A DNA stretch of 53,394 nt from Candidatus Eiseniibacteriota bacterium (GCA_030609365.1 JAUWCJ010000005.1:1-53394); one strand, 5' to 3'. Positions 44,524 to 52,899 are shown, counted from the stretch's first letter. Numbers and translations are program-made. Notes: generated from the letters alone by a model not told the origin.

Positions 44524-45420
44524 CTAGTGTGTCCGCTCGAGACGAGAGAGACTGAACATGTCGTCGGACAGCTCGACGTCGAACTCTACGTCAAGGTAGC
44601 GGAACTCGGTCCTTCGACCTTCCTCTCGCTCGGGCACAATGGAGATGAGCGTCGGTATGCGCCTACCACCCAGCACCTTCACGTCCTCGAACCGCATTGT
44701 TCGCGACAGGCGGTCCTTCCTGTCAAAGAACTGCGCCATGACGGGAAGCCAGTCGTCGTACGCGAACACCATCTCGACGCTGTTCCAGAGCCCCACCGCG
44801 TCCGGACGCGCGTTCATGCGCACCTTCCACCCCGGCGGGTCCTCCGAGCGCCCGACCACTTCCGACTCGTAGTCGTCCTCGTACGAGGAATCACGGACGA
44901 TATCGTCGTTCGTGAGATCACTGCCCATCCACGAACCCATCATCATAGACGGTGGAACACGGATGGTTCGCGAGATCTTCGGGAGATAGTTCCATAGGTT
45001 CTTGTCGACCTTGAGCGTCGCCGTTCCGGCGTCGCGAGGTGGCGCGTCGATGACGATGAGCGCCTTGTCTTCGCCCTTGCCCCAGAGCCTAAGCCGGAGG
45101 GTCCTTGTCTTCTTGGGTGTGACTATGGAGATCTCGACCCGGGCGATGGTTCCCGTCGAGTCGTAGAGGTCGTCGTAGCTCCGGAGGAGGAGATCAACAT
45201 CCGGCGCGTCTGTGATTGGCGCGTCGACATCGGGCGCGTCGGCATCGGGCGCGTCGGCATCCGGCGTCCTAGCATCAGTCGTCGGATGAATCGCCGTGGC
45301 GACCTGCCTGTCCACATCTTCGCGCGCGGCAGCCCCGACAGCGCAGAGCGCCAGCGCAACCGCAACACCCAATGTGACATAGGGCGCTCGCGTGCGACGT
45401 TTCCCCTTCAGTCTGATCAT
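44524..45420 (-). CDS. LolA-like outer-membrane lipoprotein-sorting protein
   Basis: 298 aa from the ATG at 45420, which overlaps the regulator's stop as ATGA; a longer upstream frame is the regulator read in another frame and is rejected. Signal peptide APYVTLGVAVALALCAVGAAA. A linker rich in Asp, Ala and Pro repeats (residues ~45-75) precedes the carrier domain, which has DAPPRDAGTATLKVDKNLWNY, PKISRTIRVPPSMMMGSWMG, YDDWLPVMAQFFDRKDRLSR and EFRYLDVEFDVELSDDMFSL. This fits the PF17131-type LolA-like periplasmic carriers. It would shuttle lipid or lipoprotein between the ABC transporter and the outer membrane. Confidence 0.85.
   Translation of the reverse strand: MIRLKGKRRTRAPYVTLGVAVALALCAVGAAAREDVDRQVATAIHPTTDARTPDADAPDADAPDVDAPITDAPDVDLLLRSYDDLYDSTGTIARVEISIVTPKKTRTLRLRLWGKGEDKALIVIDAPPRDAGTATLKVDKNLWNYLPKISRTIRVPPSMMMGSWMGSDLTNDDIVRDSSYEDDYESEVVGRSEDPPGWKVRMNARPDAVGLWNSVEMVFAYDDWLPVMAQFFDRKDRLSRTMRFEDVKVLGGRRIPTLISIVPEREEGRRTEFRYLDVEFDVELSDDMFSLSRLERTH
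45198..45266 (-). repeat. Degenerate 15-nt tandem repeat in the LolA-like gene
   Basis: GC-rich units with GGCGCGTCGGCATCG-like sequence on the plus strand encode the acidic DADAP/DVDAP linker between signal peptide and carrier domain. At least four units are visible with substitutions. Confidence 0.75.
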
Positions 45421-45902
45421 CTCTCGCGTTCCTCTTTCCAGTCCCTCTCCCAACGTGCGATGAACCCGGGCAGCTCCCTCTCGATGAAGGTGCAGTAGCT
45501 CCCCAACTCTCTCAACCGGAGTGTGCTGTCTTCCTTCTCCCCGGCGCTGAGCTCGAGACCCTCTTCCACCAGGTCGCGCATGGAGACGATGTACGACATC
45601 CGCTTCCTGAGGAGCTGACCCCACACGCCGGACCTCACGCGGAAGTGAGCGCTGCGCTCGCCGGGGATCCCCAGGCGCTCGACCATCCCGGACTGTGTGA
45701 GAGCTCGTGTGGTCGTACTCACCGACCCCGCGCTTGCCCCCACCGCCTGCGCGATATCGCCAGCCGACTGCTCCGGCGGATCGGAGATGAGCAGCCAGGC
45801 AAGGATCCTGCCCATCATGCGCGTGGCCCCAAGCAGCTCGAAGAGCATCCCCCACCGCTCGAGGTAGCCCTGGAGATCTCCGCGTGTCGTGTCGCCGTTC
45901 AT
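45417..45902 (-). CDS. GbsR/MarR-family winged-helix regulator
   Basis: 161 aa from the ATG at 45902, with GGAGGG 5 nt upstream. A longer frame from a TTG at 45959 is rejected because that TTG is the first triplet of the -35 element. The wHTH core is MMGRILAWLLISDPPEQSAG, DIAQAVGASAGSVSTTTRAL, SGMVERLGIPGERSAHFRVR, as in GbsR-like repressors; the C-terminal helices (SMRDLVEEGLELSAGE) likely form the dimer. It heads the operon of carrier, permeases, ATPase and barrel and overlaps the carrier gene, so it probably regulates this operon, perhaps by autoregulation. Confidence 0.88.
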   Translation of the reverse strand: MNGDTTRGDLQGYLERWGMLFELLGATRMMGRILAWLLISDPPEQSAGDIAQAVGASAGSVSTTTRALTQSGMVERLGIPGERSAHFRVRSGVWGQLLRKRMSYIVSMRDLVEEGLELSAGEKEDSTLRLRELGSYCTFIERELPGFIARWERDWKEERER

Positions 45903-45930
45903 GCTTCCCTCCGTTGACATCACAATGGAC

Positions 45931-45959
45931 ATTCTAACTGGTTCACTTGATGTTGTCAA
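45931..45959 (-). promoter_or_regulatory. Near-consensus promoter of the envelope ABC operon
   Basis: Minus strand: TTGACA at 45959-45954, a 17-bp spacer, TAGAAT at 45936-45931 (6/6 and 5/6). Predicted transcription starts near 45924, about 22 nt before the regulator ATG at 45902. A strong promoter next to a repressor gene fits autoregulation; no clear operator palindrome is seen. Confidence 0.75.
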
Positions 45960-46066
45960 TTCAAAACCTTCAATAAATACTGAAATATGGAAAAGAGCCC
46001 AGCCACGCGCGCTTTGCCCCGCGTGAGCGCAGGGTCACTCCTGTGGCGGTGCCGATGGACCTCCTG

Positions 46067-46072
46067 TATAAT
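46067..46072 (+). promoter_or_regulatory. Candidate -10 element for the ECF gene
   Basis: TATAAT is a perfect -10 match on the plus strand, but the expected -35 region (around 46044-46049, TGGCGG) is poor. About 100 nt of leader separate it from the GTG at 46181. Strength and use are uncertain. Confidence 0.4.
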
Positions 46073-46180
46073 ACCCGGCACGATTGACAGTCACGCAGTT
46101 GAGGTGGAGCACCGAACAAGCTTGGCCATGCTGGCGCGAGGACGAGCTTATCACTGCCCCTCCCCCAGGAAGGACGTGGA

Positions 46181-46795
46181 GTGAAGACGACGAACTCCAG
46201 TGGACGGGTCCCCACAGGAACACTCACGGGAACCGCCCTCCTGCTCGCGCTCGGGGTCGTACTGCCCATCGTCTTTCACGCGTTTCCCCTGGGAGGACGG
46301 ATCTTCCTGCCGATGCATCTGCCGACCTTCGTGGCGGGGCTCGTCCTCGGGCCGGTGGCGGGGCTCGTCGTGGGCGCCGGGTCCCCAATCGTGTCGGGAC
46401 TGCTCACGGGACGTCCCACGGTCTTCTATATGATACCCATGGTCTTCGAGCTGGCAACGTACGGCCTAGTGGCGGGCCTTCTGCGCCCGCGGTTTGCGGC
46501 GCTGCTCGGGCGGCGTGCCCGCGCAAGCGGTCCCGGCAAGACCGGTCACGCTGAGCGGCCGGTCCCGGCGGCATCTCCGCTGGCGGCCGTCTCACTGGCC
46601 CTTGTCTGCTCGATGCTCGCCGGCAGGGTCGTCTGGATAGCGGCCGTCGTCTGGCTGGCCCCGGTCATCGGGCTGACGGCCCGCACGATCGCGATGGCGC
46701 TGGGCGCAATCGGCGCTGGGTGGATCGGCATGGCCATCCAACTCGCTCTCATTCCCGCGATCGTCCGGGCGATTGAGCGCACCAGAAAGACGTGA
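46181..46795 (+). CDS. ECF transporter S component
   Basis: 204 aa starting at GTG, with AGGAAGGA upstream. Five to six hydrophobic helices: GTALLLALGVVLPIVFHAFP, LPMHLPTFVAGLVLGPVAGL, MIPMVFELATYGLVAGLL and others, matching the S (substrate-binding) component of energy-coupling-factor vitamin transporters (FMLPMHLP-type loop and GLLTGRPTVFYMIP). Substrate, probably a vitamin, cannot be told. No A, A' or T component is in the window, so it likely shares a common ECF module. It begins the only plus-strand gene run. Confidence 0.82.
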   Translation: MKTTNSSGRVPTGTLTGTALLLALGVVLPIVFHAFPLGGRIFLPMHLPTFVAGLVLGPVAGLVVGAGSPIVSGLLTGRPTVFYMIPMVFELATYGLVAGLLRPRFAALLGRRARASGPGKTGHAERPVPAASPLAAVSLALVCSMLAGRVVWIAAVVWLAPVIGLTARTIAMALGAIGAGWIGMAIQLALIPAIVRAIERTRKT

Positions 46796-46801
46796 TACAA
46801 T
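46773..46801 (+). promoter_or_regulatory. Candidate promoter for thrS
   Basis: Plus strand: TTGAGC at 46773-46778, a 17-bp spacer, TACAAT at 46796-46801, at the very end of the ECF gene. This gives a leader of about 105 nt before the thrS ATG at 46913. Confidence 0.5.
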
Positions 46802-46912
46802 GACTGGACTCCACGGGAGTTGAATTGAACGCGGGCTCATAACATGGGGCCGGTAATCCACAGACCAGGCAGTCCACGGCTGCCGGAAACGAACTCAAGG
46901 ACAGCGACGCGC

Positions 46913-48799
46913 ATGCGAATACTGCTGATACACGCGAGCAAGTTCAGCTACCACGTCACCGAGAAGACCTCGGCGGTCTCCTCTCTGGCGGAGCTGAGCG
47001 AAGAGCACCTCAAGGGATCGACGGGCGACACGCTGGTGGCGTTCCTCGCTTCCGAGAAGACGGACGAGAAGGGCATCGACTCGGTCGCGGAACAGGCGGC
47101 CACGGTCATCACCGACCAGGCGAAGCAGGTCAAGACGGCCGACGTCATGCTCTACCCCTACGCTCATCTCTCCAGCAACCTGTCGTCTCCGCGTGTCGCG
47201 ACGAAGGTGCTGACCGCGATCGGCAAGAGGATGCGCGAGGACTCGGGGCTCACCATCCACGAGGCGCCCTTCGGCTACTACAAGGGCTTCGAGATCGAGT
47301 GCAAGGGCCACCCTCTGTCAGAGCTCGCCAAGACGATCATGCCGGGGGGCGAGACCGGTGACGGTGCCCGCGCCGCCGGCGAAGATGACACCTCCGCGGC
47401 GCTCCAGGCCGAGAAGACCATGAAGTCCGACTGGCGCGTGTTCTACCCGGACGGGAAGGAACTGCCGGCGCACGAGTGCAGCTTCGACGGCCACGATTGT
47501 TTCAAGCAGATGTACGACTACGAGATATCGGGCACGCGCACCTCGAGCGAGCCGCCGGCTCACATCGAGCTCATGAGGAGGCTCGAGCTCGTGGACTACG
47601 AGCCCGCGTCCGATCCGGGCAACTTCCGATGGTACCCCAACGGTGCCCTCATCAAACTGCTGGCCGAGGAGCACGTGTCCTCGCTTCTGAACGCCGCCGG
47701 AGCCATGCAGGTCGAGACTCCGATAATGTACGACTACCAGCACCCGAATCTGATGAGTTACCTCAACCGCTTCCCAGCCCGTCAGTACGTGCTTCTGTCC
47801 GACACGAAGGAGTACTTCCTGCGATTCGCCGCGTGCTTCGGGCAGTACCTGATGCAGCACGACATGCAGATCTCGCACAGGATGCTCCCCGTACGACTGT
47901 TCGAGATCAGCCACTACTCCTTCCGCCGCGAGCAGTCCGGCGAATTGGCGGGGCTGCGCCGTCTGCGCACGTTCACCATGCCCGACCTGCACACGTTGAC
48001 TAAGGACACCGCCTCGGCCCGGGAGGAGTTCCTGAGCCAGATGGATGTCTCGATGCAGTGCATGAGCGACTTCGGTCTGGACTACGAGGTAGCGGTCCGC
48101 TTCGTCCGCGGCTTCCTGGACGAGGACCCGGAGTTCGCGCGTGAGATCGCGCGCCGGGCGGGCCGTCCGGTTCTGGTGGAAACCTGGGAAGAGCGCTTCT
48201 TCTACTTCGTCGCCAAACTCGAGTTCAATTTCCTGGACGCTCAGGAGAAGTCATCGTGTCTCTCGACCGTCCAGATCGACGTGGAGAACACGGAACGGTT
48301 CGAGATCGACTACGTCGACGAAGACGGGACGAAGAAGCATCCGATCCTGATGCACACCTCTGTCTCCGGATCTATTGAGAGAGTCATCTGTTCGATACTC
48401 GAGCAGCAGGCGATTCGCATACGGAACAAGGAAGTGCCCAACTTCCCGCTGTGGCTGGCGCCGACCCAGGTTCGCGTCATCCCGGTGTCCGACAAGCACC
48501 ACGAGTTCTGCGAATCACTCCTCGAGAAGATTCCGTTCCGCGTCGACTTCGACGACAGGGACATGAGCGTAGGGAAGAAGATCCGTGAGTCAGGACGACA
48601 CTGGGTCCCCTACACGATCGTCATCGGAGACCGCGAGGTCGGTGGCGACGAGCTGGCCGTGCGCATCCACGGGGGCGAACAGCGGCAGTTCTCGATCGAC
48701 CAGCTCAACGAGACCATCAGGCAGGAACTCGTCGACAGACCCTACCGGCCCCTCAACGTGCCGGCCCGTCTGTCAGAGCGTCCTATCTTCGTCGGCTGA
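46913..48799 (+). CDS. thrS: Threonyl-tRNA synthetase, archaeal type
   Basis: 628 aa from ATG at 46913, where the archaeal signature MRILLIHASKFSYHVTEKTS begins; upstream extension is rejected. Residues 1-~140 form the archaeal ThrRS editing domain (D-aminoacyl-tRNA deacylase-like: DTLVAFLASEKTDEKGIDSV, MLYPYAHLSSNLSSP, IHEAPFGYYKGFEIECKGHP) in place of the bacterial TGS and HxxxH editing domains. The class II core has the zinc ligands in RFAACFGQY, MPDLHTL and LMHTSVSGSIERVI, followed by an anticodon domain. It charges tRNA-Thr. Presence in a bacterium implies transfer from archaea or a lineage trait; no second thrS is in the window. Confidence 0.93.
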   Translation: MRILLIHASKFSYHVTEKTSAVSSLAELSEEHLKGSTGDTLVAFLASEKTDEKGIDSVAEQAATVITDQAKQVKTADVMLYPYAHLSSNLSSPRVATKVLTAIGKRMREDSGLTIHEAPFGYYKGFEIECKGHPLSELAKTIMPGGETGDGARAAGEDDTSAALQAEKTMKSDWRVFYPDGKELPAHECSFDGHDCFKQMYDYEISGTRTSSEPPAHIELMRRLELVDYEPASDPGNFRWYPNGALIKLLAEEHVSSLLNAAGAMQVETPIMYDYQHPNLMSYLNRFPARQYVLLSDTKEYFLRFAACFGQYLMQHDMQISHRMLPVRLFEISHYSFRREQSGELAGLRRLRTFTMPDLHTLTKDTASAREEFLSQMDVSMQCMSDFGLDYEVAVRFVRGFLDEDPEFAREIARRAGRPVLVETWEERFFYFVAKLEFNFLDAQEKSSCLSTVQIDVENTERFEIDYVDEDGTKKHPILMHTSVSGSIERVICSILEQQAIRIRNKEVPNFPLWLAPTQVRVIPVSDKHHEFCESLLEKIPFRVDFDDRDMSVGKKIRESGRHWVPYTIVIGDREVGGDELAVRIHGGEQRQFSIDQLNETIRQELVDRPYRPLNVPARLSERPIFVG

Positions 48800-48859
48800 G
48801 CGGCGGCCGACGCTCTGGACTAAGACCCATCAATAACGGGAACCTTCGGGGGTGAGGGA

Positions 48860-49627
48860 ATGGAACTTCCAGGTCTCGGAACTCCTCGCACGCATGACTT
48901 CGGCAACGGCGTTCACGCGATACTCGACATGGAAACCATCGTCGACGTGCATGCGGCGAACGTGGGCATCATCACGACCGCGAGAGCGCAGGTCTTCATC
49001 AACTCGGGGCAGACGGAGGCCCAGGCCCAGTTTGTCTGGGACTACACGCAGTCCAAAGCGCCGAGAAGAGAGATGACCTACGTCGTTCTGACGCACCACC
49101 ATCTGGATCACTGCTTCGCCGCGAGCTTCTTCGATGACAGGGACGCGCTCATCTACGGACACAGGTCGTTCGGGTCCTGCATGGCCGAGATGAGGAAGCA
49201 CCTCGAGGCGAACGACTACCGCGAGATGGTGGAGGCGTTCCTTAAGATAGACAGTGAGACGTGCCGGAAGCACATTGGCTCGGTGCACCCGATATCACCC
49301 CACCGGCACGTCGGCGAGGAGACCTCGATCGCCATCAACGGCGAAGAGGTGACCATCATACACCTGCCGGGCCACACCGAATGCGAGCTTGTCGCCTACC
49401 ATCCCAGGAGTCGAATCCTTTTCGCCGGCGATGCCATCAATGAGCGCGCCGGTCCCGTCACGATGTTCGGCAACGCGCGCGACTGGCGGAAATGGGTCGT
49501 GGGTCTGGAGAGACTGAAGAAGCTCGAGATCGAGACCATCGTCCCCGGCCACGGGGAAATATGCGGCCCGGACATCATCGACGACCACATCGCTAAGCTG
49601 GAAACGAAGATCGCCGAGGCGGTCTGA
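48860..49627 (+). CDS. Metallo-beta-lactamase-fold hydrolase
   Basis: 255 aa. ATG at 48860 with GGGGGTGAGGGA upstream. Metal motifs: THHHLDH (residues ~75-82), LPGHTECE, FAGDAINE and VPGHGEI, the pattern of binuclear MBL-fold hydrolases. Between the second and third motifs is a helical insert (KHLEANDYREMVEAFLKIDS). The substrate is not predictable; families include thioesterases, quorum-quenching lactonases and glyoxalase II-like enzymes. It follows thrS by 60 nt and may be cotranscribed. Confidence 0.9.
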   Translation: MELPGLGTPRTHDFGNGVHAILDMETIVDVHAANVGIITTARAQVFINSGQTEAQAQFVWDYTQSKAPRREMTYVVLTHHHLDHCFAASFFDDRDALIYGHRSFGSCMAEMRKHLEANDYREMVEAFLKIDSETCRKHIGSVHPISPHRHVGEETSIAINGEEVTIIHLPGHTECELVAYHPRSRILFAGDAINERAGPVTMFGNARDWRKWVVGLERLKKLEIETIVPGHGEICGPDIIDDHIAKLETKIAEAV

Positions 49628-49985
49628 CGACCACCCCGGCGGCTTCGGCGCGCATCTCGTGCTCTCCCCAACTTCGGCTGTCCCCAACTTGTTGCCGGCC
49701 GGCCCCTAGCGGCGGTCACGCGCTCACGCAGGGTAGTATGATGACTTCGTCGAGGGGACCGGCCAGCGTTTCTCGCTCACTGACGGCGGTCCCGGGGGCG
49801 CGGGCTGATCCCCACCCCGCTCCCCGGTCCCGCCCTTGAGTCGTCGTCGACCTCGGCCGCCTTGGCGCGCCCCGCTGTCCAGGCCAAAGAGAGAGTGTTC
49901 TTCGCGGGAACACGGAATGTGCTGCGGCTTCTTACTCGGCTACCGACGGCGCGGACTCTCCCGGCGAGAAGAGTCCTGCGGCGAC
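49628..49985. other. Convergent intergenic region
   Basis: No gene is supported. It contains a short direct repeat (CCCCAACTT twice around 49667-49690), a hairpin GTGTTC/GAACAC at 49895-49913 and GGACTCT/AGAGTCC at 49953-49976, the latter close behind the C25 protease stop on the minus strand. Neither has a clear U-tract. Confidence 0.5.
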
Positions 49986-52430
49986 TCACCTTACGAGCGT
50001 CATTTTCCTCTCAAAGAGCTCACCACCGATGGTCATCCGGACGAAGTAGGTGCCCGATGACACGTCCATACCCGATCCGTCCCTGCCGTCCCACCGGACG
50101 GACGAGACGCCGGGATCTACTTCAGAATCGATAAGTACCGCCACGCGACGACCGGAGACGCTGTAGACCGCGAGTGTCACGTGCTCGCGGGAGCTGAGGC
50201 TGAAAGCCACGCTCGTCGCGGGGTTGAACGGATTCGGGTAGTTCTGGTGCAGCGTGGTCAGGCGCGCGGGCTCGGACCCGTCGGCGACGCCTGTCCCGTC
50301 GCTCTCGATGTCGACCGAAGAACCACGGGGAACACAGTTCTTACCCGTGACGGTGACGGTGACGTTCGACGCATTGCCCGGTTCGAACGTGACGACCGCC
50401 TCTCCTCCGGCGCCCGTCTCCGTAACCTCGTAGACAGATCCGTCGGCGCTGGCCACGCACACTGTCGCGCCCTCGACCGGCGAACCCGCCGCCGCTACTT
50501 TCACGGTCATTGTGACGACACCATCGGTCGCCTCAACGCCCTCGGGATGCACCACCTTCAGCTCGGTCGGAGTGTCCGTCCAAACGGGCATCTCGGGGTC
50601 GCCGAGCAGGTTCAGTTCGTACATCGCATAGCGCATGTAGTCATCGGTAGTCGCGGCTCCGACGAACTGGTGCTTGGCGTCCGCATGGACCACGCCGGCA
50701 TGAACCAGGTCTCTCGTGAACAGTGACGCGAAGAACTCCCTGCCATAGAGGTCCGACACGCACTGTCCCGGATAGCCGGGGCAGCCCCACCCGTACCGAG
50801 AGTTGCCTACGTACGCGACGCCTCCGCCGTCCGGGTTCACCAACCAGTGCTCGCCGAAGGTGTCGTGATCGACGGCGGCGGACCAGCAACCGACCGAGTA
50901 CCAGAGACCACCGCGCTGTCCGTTGTCCAGGTTATCCAGGTGCAGGGTGGTCAGGTTGTCGATCCCGACGCTGGCCTTCGTGATGTTCGAGTGTCCCTCG
51001 TGCATCACAAGTCCGTAGCCTTCGTTGAGAGCGTTAAGGGCGGTCGACTCGTACAGGTTGCCGTCGCGCTGATACAGCTTCGTGATGGGCGAGAACCGCG
51101 GCGGAACGGATTCATCGTCGATCATGTCGAGAGCGATGCCGCCGTCCGTGTAGGGGTCGGGTGAATCCCACATGATCTCACCAAAGAAGAGCATCTTGAG
51201 TTGGAAGTCGTCCCAGACCTGGAAGGGAGCGCCCTCGTAGGCGAGCACCTTCTCCACGAACGTCGCGGCCGCAGCCGGGCTGCCTACCGGAGCGCGACCC
51301 ACGAAGACGTCCGAATACATGTCGATGCCGTCTTCCTCTATCTCGCCCCACCTGTCGTCGCCGTCGTCGTTCCACGTTCCATCCAGGTCGGCGTAGTAGA
51401 GGTCGGACGGGATGCCCTGATCGTAGAAGAAGTCGTAGGCGTGGCGGGCGGGGACGATGTCCGTGTCTCCACCGAGAAGGACCCACGCGATCCCGTGAAC
51501 GTCGCGATAGGTTCTGATGCAGGACCTGATCCGCTCGGCCTCGTCGACCCCGTCGTAGAGCGGGTTCGACACGATGTCCTCGAGCGTCACGATCTCGGCC
51601 CTGACGCCCTTCAAGGTCTTCCAGTCCGCCAGGAGCTGGAACTCGTCCGCGAAGTCGGACGGAGTAATCACGAGGTAGTCGATGTTGTCGGCTCTCGTGG
51701 CCGTCCTGATACGGCCCGCGTAGCGGAACATCTCCTCGCCGTTCTCTACCATCTGCGCGACCGTCGAGGTCACGACGAGGCCGGGCGGGACTCCGTCCAG
51801 GAGCCGCGCCCTCTCCTCGTCTGCCGACTCGGTCGCGACGGCAATGTCTATGTTGGTGTGAAGGATGAGCCGTCCCGTAGCGGCGACGTACTGAAGCGGC
51901 GTGACGCGGACCGTAGCAATCCGGTATCCGCCCATTGTGCCTTCCCCGGCCAGTCGAGCTACCTCGAGGGGATAAGGGAGCTTTGGATCATATGTGCTTC
52001 GGCTCGGCTGGGGGAGCTCCACTTCCCTTTGTGAGGAGAACCTGACTGGCCGGGGTGCAGGCAGCAGATCGTAGCTGCCGGGGATATCGACCGTCCCGCT
52101 GAGGGAGGTCTCTATATCGCTGCAACTGGAACCGGGCGGAAGGAGGAGCCGGACGTAGAAGGCAGGAAGCATCGGCTCGGCGGGTTCGGTCGTGTGGACG
52201 GCGCCCTCGATCGATACAAGATCGTACCCCTGATGCTCCACGAATTCTAGCTGCGCAGAGTCCAGAACCAGGGTAGCCACCACCTCGGCGGTTGAGGCAG
52301 CGGCGGCAAGAGCAGGAATAGCAACGAGCAGCACCAGAGTTCCGATCAGGAATCTGAGGTGCGCCGTCCGGGAGTCCCCACCGTTGGCGAGAGCTTTCGT
52401 GCAACCTGTCTGCGTCCAGCTTCCTCGCAT
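49986..52430 (-). CDS. Gingipain-like C25 family cysteine protease with sorting/FlgD-like domain
   Basis: 814 aa from the ATG at 52430; an upstream TTG at 52457 lies in the U-tract of the leader hairpin and is rejected. The signal sequence HLRFLIGTLVLLVAIPALAA is preceded by about 25 basic residues. A propeptide-like region (~60-240) is followed by the C25 domain with NIDYLVITPSDFADEFQLLA, WVLLGGDTDIVPAR, the catalytic His in VMHEGHSN (~478) and Cys in SVGCWSAAVD (~513). An Ig-like domain follows (~625-700), then the tail starting NYPNPFNP (~725) and ending FERKMTLVR. It probably is an exported surface or secreted protease using a type IX-like route (inference). Confidence 0.92.
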   Translation of the reverse strand: MRGSWTQTGCTKALANGGDSRTAHLRFLIGTLVLLVAIPALAAAASTAEVVATLVLDSAQLEFVEHQGYDLVSIEGAVHTTEPAEPMLPAFYVRLLLPPGSSCSDIETSLSGTVDIPGSYDLLPAPRPVRFSSQREVELPQPSRSTYDPKLPYPLEVARLAGEGTMGGYRIATVRVTPLQYVAATGRLILHTNIDIAVATESADEERARLLDGVPPGLVVTSTVAQMVENGEEMFRYAGRIRTATRADNIDYLVITPSDFADEFQLLADWKTLKGVRAEIVTLEDIVSNPLYDGVDEAERIRSCIRTYRDVHGIAWVLLGGDTDIVPARHAYDFFYDQGIPSDLYYADLDGTWNDDGDDRWGEIEEDGIDMYSDVFVGRAPVGSPAAAATFVEKVLAYEGAPFQVWDDFQLKMLFFGEIMWDSPDPYTDGGIALDMIDDESVPPRFSPITKLYQRDGNLYESTALNALNEGYGLVMHEGHSNITKASVGIDNLTTLHLDNLDNGQRGGLWYSVGCWSAAVDHDTFGEHWLVNPDGGGVAYVGNSRYGWGCPGYPGQCVSDLYGREFFASLFTRDLVHAGVVHADAKHQFVGAATTDDYMRYAMYELNLLGDPEMPVWTDTPTELKVVHPEGVEATDGVVTMTVKVAAAGSPVEGATVCVASADGSVYEVTETGAGGEAVVTFEPGNASNVTVTVTGKNCVPRGSSVDIESDGTGVADGSEPARLTTLHQNYPNPFNPATSVAFSLSSREHVTLAVYSVSGRRVAVLIDSEVDPGVSSVRWDGRDGSGMDVSSGTYFVRMTIGGELFERKMTLVR

Positions 52431-52454
52431 CTTCCGGTTCCCAGTTGAGATGGA

Positions 52455-52495
52455 CAAAAATAGGCCTTCGACAACCTTGTTAAGGTCGAAGGCCT
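52455..52495 (-). promoter_or_regulatory. Leader terminator/attenuator-like hairpin of the C25 protease
   Basis: AGGCCTTCGAC (52495-52485) pairs perfectly with GTCGAAGGCCT (52472-52462) and is followed on the minus strand by ATTTTTGT (52461-52454). It sits between the promoter (52518-52546) and the ATG (52430), starting about 15 nt after the predicted transcription start, so most transcripts may stop unless termination is relieved. An inner CCTT/AAGG stem competes with the end of the main stem. Confidence 0.6.
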
Positions 52496-52517
52496 TCCCA
52501 TCCCCAGCACACTTATT

Positions 52518-52546
52518 ATGATATCACAGGGTGTGCAGGTTGTCAA
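52518..52546 (-). promoter_or_regulatory. Near-consensus promoter of the C25 protease
   Basis: Minus strand: TTGACA at 52546-52541, a 17-bp spacer, TATCAT at 52523-52518 (6/6 and 4/6 with ideal spacing). The leader to the ATG is about 80 nt. Confidence 0.75.
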
Positions 52547-52704
52547 CAGTTATTCGTGGCCGTGTCTCCCTTTTGCGCATAGGCCCTATCGCTGGGCGGT
52601 TCCTCGTCGTCTCTCGCTGTGCAATACGTGAACACCGCTCTGGGACGCCCCTAGGCGCTCCCCAGCACTGGCCGCCACGATACCGGAGCGAAGGCCGGTA
52701 AATC

Positions 52705-52733
52705 TTGACCAGCAGCCACCGAGAGGGTAGAGT
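52705..52733 (+). promoter_or_regulatory. Candidate promoter of the right-edge secreted protein
   Basis: Plus strand: TTGACC at 52705-52710, a 17-bp spacer, TAGAGT at 52728-52733. The match is moderate (5/6 and 4/6), with spacing as in the other secreted-protein promoters here. Confidence 0.5.
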
Positions 52734-52850
52734 CTCGGATAGACTCGCGTGTTCTTGCGATGAGAGTGGCTGAGTTGCCGGGCAACACGTGGCGCGGCGG
52801 CGTCAGCCGGGTGCGGCGTTGCCTTTACGCGGCCGAAATCGTGGCGGGAC

Positions 52851-52899
52851 TATCCTGCCTACAGGACGTGATACGCGCACTTCGCGTTTCGGCAGGATA
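52851..52899 (+). promoter_or_regulatory. Nested inverted repeat in the leader of the right-edge gene
   Basis: TATCCTGCC (52851-52859) pairs with GGCAGGATA (52891-52899) and encloses a second hairpin ACGCG/CGCGT (52873-52877 with 52883-52887). It lies 55 nt before the start codon, outside the ribosome site. No known riboswitch consensus was recognised. Confidence 0.5.

Noticed and set aside
45903-45959. Longer N-terminus of the GbsR-like regulator from TTG 45959
   Set aside because: That TTG is part of the TTGACA -35 element; the ATG at 45902 has GGAGGG at proper distance.
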